Of a stretch of DNA of 10,283 nt, positions 7,766-10,283 are shown in pieces. Made by a program: the position numbers and the translations under genes. The stretch's first letter is position 1, and every line of letters begins with the position of its first letter. This stretch comes from Spirochaetaceae bacterium. GTDB lineage: Bacteria; Spirochaetota; Spirochaetia; SZUA-6; Bin103. The stretch spans positions 14,126 to 24,408 of the forward strand of contig JAPPKD010000180.1 of NCBI GenBank assembly GCA_028820215.1, written 5' to 3'. The notes under the pieces were generated by a model that had not been told where the DNA came from, did not search any database, and saw only the letters and a list, made by a program, of their open reading frames with translations.

Positions 7766-8332
7766 CTACCGGCCCAACTGAGTGAGCGGCTGCGCGTTCA
7801 GGGCGTTCAGCTCCAGGGCCAGCCCGGCGACGATGAGGTAGACGCGGCCGGCGCGGGCGGCGGCGAGCTGGTTCACGCGGCCGAGCGCGTCGCGGTACGC
7901 GCGTCCGAGCGGCGACGGGGGCACAACGCCCAGGCCGACCTCGTTGCTGATTACGATCCAGGTCGCCGTGGAGCGCTCGATCAGGGCGAGCAGCCCGCCG
8001 GCGGCGTCGAGGATCAGCTCCTCGGCGCCGGGGTCGTCCTCATGCCGGAGCAGCAGGTTGCTGACCCACAGGGTGAGGCAATCGAGCACCACCGTGTCGT
8101 AGCGGCTCAGGATCGGCGCGGCCTTCCCGGCCGGGTCGAGCGGCTCCTCCAGGGTGTCCCACCCGCTCGGCCGGCGCTCGCGGTGGGCGGCGATGCGGCG
8201 GGCCATGTCCTCATCCAGTGCCTCTGCCGTGGCGATGAACAGCACGCGGCGGCCCGCCTGCGCGAGCCGTTCCGCGGCGGCGCTCTTGCCGGAGCGGGCG
8301 CCGCCGAGCAGCAGGATGAGCTCGCCGCTCAT
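7766..8332 (-). CDS. cobU: Adenosylcobinamide kinase / adenosylcobinamide-phosphate guanylyltransferase CobU
   Basis: The bifunctional CobU phosphorylates adenosylcobinamide and then transfers GMP to it, giving adenosylcobinamide-GDP for CobS. The protein has 188 residues (family about 180). The P-loop GGARSGKS is at 10-17. His50 in RRIAAHRERRPSGWDTLEEP matches the guanylylated histidine of Salmonella CobU (His46). Next come VVLDCLTLWVSNLL and the signature VISNEVGLGVVPPSPLGRAYR with GRVNQ. The ATG overlaps the cobC stop by four bases (ATGA, 8329-8332), so translation is probably coupled. It is the last gene of the minus-strand cob train and ends 189 nt from the converging membrane-protein gene. 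Confidence 0.96.
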   Translation of the reverse strand: MSGELILLLGGARSGKSAAAERLAQAGRRVLFIATAEALDEDMARRIAAHRERRPSGWDTLEEPLDPAGKAAPILSRYDTVVLDCLTLWVSNLLLRHEDDPGAEELILDAAGGLLALIERSTATWIVISNEVGLGVVPPSPLGRAYRDALGRVNQLAAARAGRVYLIVAGLALELNALNAQPLTQLGR

Positions 8333-8952
8333 GGCGCGGTTCCGAGGTGCGCGGTGTCGTTCAGCAGTTTGAGCGCCGCGGAGCCGTCGTCGTAGACGGT
8401 GACGGCGGACAGACCGCAGTTGTCGAACAGGAAGCGCTCCATGCTTCCGGACGGCAGTCCCAGCAGGCGGACGATCGCCGCGGACAGCGATCCGCCGTGC
8501 GCGATCACCAGCAGGTCACCGTCGTCGCCGCCGTGGCGCTCCAGCAGGCCGTCCACGCCGGCCGCGACCCGCTCGTACAGTTGCCGCTCGCTCTCGCCTC
8601 CCGGAGTCGCGGCGGTGTCGTCGCCGGTGAACAGCGTCGCATAGCGCTCCGGGTCGCGCGCCTCCATCTCGGTGAAGATCATGCCTTCCCATTCGCCGAA
8701 GCCCCGCTCCCGCAGCGCGGGCAGGGTGACGAGCGACACGTCCCGGCCGCGCATGATCGGCTCCGCGGTTTGCGTGACGCGGCGCAGGTCGCTCGCGTAC
8801 ACGGCCGTGAAGGGCATCGGCCGCAGGCGCGCGGCGATCGCCTCTGCCTGCGCCAGTCCCTTGTCGTTGAGCGGCACGTGCAGTTGGCCCTGCGCGCGGC
8901 CCTCCACGTTCCAGTCCGTTTCGCCGTGCCGTACCAGAAACCATCTACCCAT
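8329..8952 (-). CDS. cobC: Histidine phosphatase family protein, probable alpha-ribazole phosphatase CobC
   Basis: CobC removes the 5'-phosphate from alpha-ribazole phosphate or from adenosylcobalamin 5'-phosphate, at the end of nucleotide-loop assembly. The 207-residue protein shows the phosphoglycerate-mutase-like fold signature LVRHGETDWN (6-15, phospho-accepting His9), SDLRRVTQTAEP (54-65), acid Glu82 in LRERGFGEWEG, and the second histidine in VIAHGGSL (His152). The sequence alone cannot separate CobC from other phosphatases of this superfamily. Its place between cbiB and cobU, with four-base overlap to cobU, makes the cobalamin role likely. Its start codon lies inside the 3' end of the cobD relic (8-base overlap). 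An AGGAGG at ~8967-8972 is rather far (14 nt) from the ATG. Confidence 0.9.
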   Translation of the reverse strand: MGRWFLVRHGETDWNVEGRAQGQLHVPLNDKGLAQAEAIAARLRPMPFTAVYASDLRRVTQTAEPIMRGRDVSLVTLPALRERGFGEWEGMIFTEMEARDPERYATLFTGDDTAATPGGESERQLYERVAAGVDGLLERHGGDDGDLLVIAHGGSLSAAIVRLLGLPSGSMERFLFDNCGLSAVTVYDDGSAALKLLNDTAHLGTAP

Positions 8953-9139
8953 CGCTCTTCGCCATAGCCTCCTGCATCGCGCCGGCCCGCCGCCGGCAGT
9001 CCTTCAAGCGCCGGACGCCGATGCGCACATGCTCCGGCAGCCCGAACGACGCGCAGTCTCGCACACACACGCGGTGCTCCCGGAGCAGCCGTGCACGGGC
9101 CGGGAAGGTTCCACCGCGCAGTACCAGGTTCTCCCCAGG
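8945..9139 (-). pseudogene. cobD: 3' remnant of cobD (L-threonine-O-3-phosphate decarboxylase)
   Basis: Directly after the cbiB stop (TAG, 9142-9140), and in the same frame, 64 codons read PGENLVLRGGTFPARARLLR, then EHRVCVRDCASFGLPEHVRI, then GVRRLKDCRRRAGAMQEAM, up to TAG at 8947-8945. This matches the C-terminal end of CobD/HisC-type PLP-dependent aminotransferase-fold enzymes ('LL..H.v.vRDC.sFgLp.yvRi.vR...eN..l...l'). CobD makes (R)-1-amino-2-propanol O-2-phosphate for CbiB. The PLP-binding lysine and about 80% of the ~360-residue enzyme are missing, and no start codon with an RBS precedes the fragment. The remnant still overlaps the cobC start by eight bases, as an intact cobD would. I infer deletion of the 5' part of cobD between cbiB and cobC. 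(CobD here is the Salmonella naming.). Confidence 0.75.
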
Positions 9140-10105
9140 CTATCCCCAGATCAGTCCACGGACGGCGGCCACGGTGATGGCCGCCGGCGCCGCGAGCAGG
9201 GCGACGCTGTATACCAGCCGCGCGGCGGCGCCCACGTCGTACCAGAACGGGTCACGGAAGCCGTCGCCGATGCGGTAGTGGCAGGTCTTTTCCAGGGCGA
9301 CGCCGAGGAGGCCGGCGCAGGCGGCGATCGTCCAGCCGGCGTTGGGGCTGGCCGTGCGTCCGTGGTCCCGCCGGGCGATCTCCCAGCCGCGGCGTGCGGG
9401 CAGGCGGTGGAGCGCTCCGGCGGCCAGCATCAGCAGCGCGGCGAGGCGCGCCGGCAGCAGGTTGACCAGGTCGTCCAGCCTGGCCGATGCCTTGCCCAGG
9501 TGCTCGTAACGGCCGCGATAGCCGATCATGCTGTCCAGCGTGTTCACGGCCCGGTAGGCCACGGCGCCCGGCAGGCCGAACAGCGCGAACGCCAGCCAGG
9601 GAGCGACGTAGCTGTCGGTCGTGTTCTCGGCGGCTGACTCGATCGCGGCCATCGCGACCTGCGGGCCGGTGAGAGAGCGCGCATCGCGGCTCACGAGGCT
9701 CCGCAGACTGTCGCGCGCGCGATCGAGGTCCCCGCTCTGCAGGGCGTCCCGGGCGCCGGCCACGGCGCGGCTGAGCCCCTTTACCGCGAACGTGGTCTTC
9801 AACAGGGCCGCCGTTCCCAGCAGGTAGGGGAGGGGCCCGGCCGCGCGCAGTGCGGTCGCCGCGAGCCATGCCAGCGCGCCGCAGCCGGCCGGCACCAGCA
9901 CGGCTATCGCGAGCCCGGCAGCCAGCGACGCCGCGGGCCGGTCCGCCGGCGGAGAACGGCGCTCCAGGAACCCGATCAGTCTGCCCATCCACACGACGGG
10001 ATGGAGCGCCGCAGGCGGCTCCCGCAACGCCAGGTCGAGCGCCACAGCCAGCAGCAGCGCGCCGGCATCCAGGCCCCACTCGCCTGGCCATGGGGACAGC
10101 GCCAT
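9140..10105 (-). CDS. cbiB: Adenosylcobinamide-phosphate synthase CbiB (CobD in Pseudomonas naming)
   Basis: CbiB is the integral membrane enzyme that joins aminopropanol (phosphate) to adenosylcobyric acid. The protein has 321 residues, normal for the family. Key motifs are HPVVWMGRLIGFLER (35-49), LLKTTFAVKGLSRA (101-114), AMAAIESAAENTTDSYVAPW (151-170), YRAVNTLDSMIGYRGRYEHL (184-203) and the LDDLVNLLPARL block (210-221). Several hydrophobic stretches (about 15-30, 60-85, 170-185, 220-235 and the C-terminal LVYSVALLAAPAAITVAAV) are membrane segments. The start at 10105 lies six bases after the cobS stop, so the two are in one operon. The end is followed in the same frame by the cobD remnant. 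Everything in the sequence suggests CbiB itself is intact. Confidence 0.96.
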   Translation of the reverse strand: MALSPWPGEWGLDAGALLLAVALDLALREPPAALHPVVWMGRLIGFLERRSPPADRPAASLAAGLAIAVLVPAGCGALAWLAATALRAAGPLPYLLGTAALLKTTFAVKGLSRAVAGARDALQSGDLDRARDSLRSLVSRDARSLTGPQVAMAAIESAAENTTDSYVAPWLAFALFGLPGAVAYRAVNTLDSMIGYRGRYEHLGKASARLDDLVNLLPARLAALLMLAAGALHRLPARRGWEIARRDHGRTASPNAGWTIAACAGLLGVALEKTCHYRIGDGFRDPFWYDVGAAARLVYSVALLAAPAAITVAAVRGLIWG

Positions 10106-10111
10106 CCCGAT

Positions 10112-10283
10112 CTACCCCGCGAGCACGAGCACGGCGAGTCCCAGTACGGCCACCTCGGAGATCTCGTTCACCGCGCCGTATATGTCCCCAGTCACCCCGC
10201 CGAGCAGCCGGGTCGCCCACGCGCCGACGGCCCACGCGACCGCGGCGGCCAGCGCCGCGAGCGCCAGCCCCGGCAGCCCGGTC
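10112..10283 (-). CDS. cobS: Adenosylcobinamide-GDP ribazoletransferase CobS (partial, only the C-terminus)
   Basis: Only the last 56 codons are inside the window; the 5' end lies beyond the right edge. The frame reads hydrophobic Ala/Leu-rich sequence, then RLLGGVTGDIYGAVNEISEV and a final membrane segment AVLGLAVLVLAG. GGxTGDxYGAxNE near the C-terminus is the CobS (PF02654) signature. CobS, a membrane protein, condenses adenosylcobinamide-GDP with alpha-ribazole (phosphate) to give adenosylcobalamin (phosphate). The stop at 10112 is six bases before the cbiB start, so it is the upstream gene of the minus-strand cob operon. Confidence 0.92.
   Translation of the reverse strand, partial: TGLPGLALAALAAAVAWAVGAWATRLLGGVTGDIYGAVNEISEVAVLGLAVLVLAG

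Noticed and set aside
7720..7785. GGAGGAG followed by an 18-codon plus-strand frame
   Set aside because: Spacing from SD to ATG is too short, the peptide is Arg-rich and runs into the 3' end of cobU. It is better explained as chance.

Overview
The window is GC-rich bacterial chromosome (mostly high-GC codon usage on both strands), probably a contig end from an unidentified, possibly uncultured organism. No ribosomal or phylogenetic marker is present, so I do not assign a phylum. The first ~75 bases are almost pure G/C homopolymer and look like an unreliable contig edge.

Left part (1-4788, minus strand). From right to left in transcription order there is an AlbA_2/HATPase-type ATP-binding regulator with an 11-bp x3 tandem repeat in its linker. 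It overlaps by 32 nt a large glycoside hydrolase resembling the GH106/GH2 type, which is broken by a single-base frameshift in an A4/T4 run. The third gene is a Rpn-family (PF04754, PD-(D/E)XK) recombination-promoting nuclease that runs off the left edge.

Right part (4950-10283). This is a late cobalamin (B12) assembly locus. cobQ (cobyric acid synthase) reads rightward. Facing it on the minus strand is a tight gene train, in transcription order cobS (3' end only) - cbiB - cobD relic - cobC - cobU. CobQ makes cobyric acid, CbiB attaches the aminopropanol (phosphate) arm, CobU activates it to the GDP form, CobS joins it to the lower-ligand riboside and CobC removes the phosphate. The aminopropanol-phosphate supplier CobD is represented only by its last ~64 codons, directly after the cbiB stop codon and still overlapping the cobC start. 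A complete cobD and cobT are not in the window.

Between the two converging cob units sits a visibly lower-GC insert of about 1.3 kb (6429-7765). It carries one unrecognised three-TM membrane protein with its own plausible promoter and RBS, probably horizontally acquired. No tRNA, rRNA, CRISPR array, cobalamin riboswitch or intact insertion sequence was seen.
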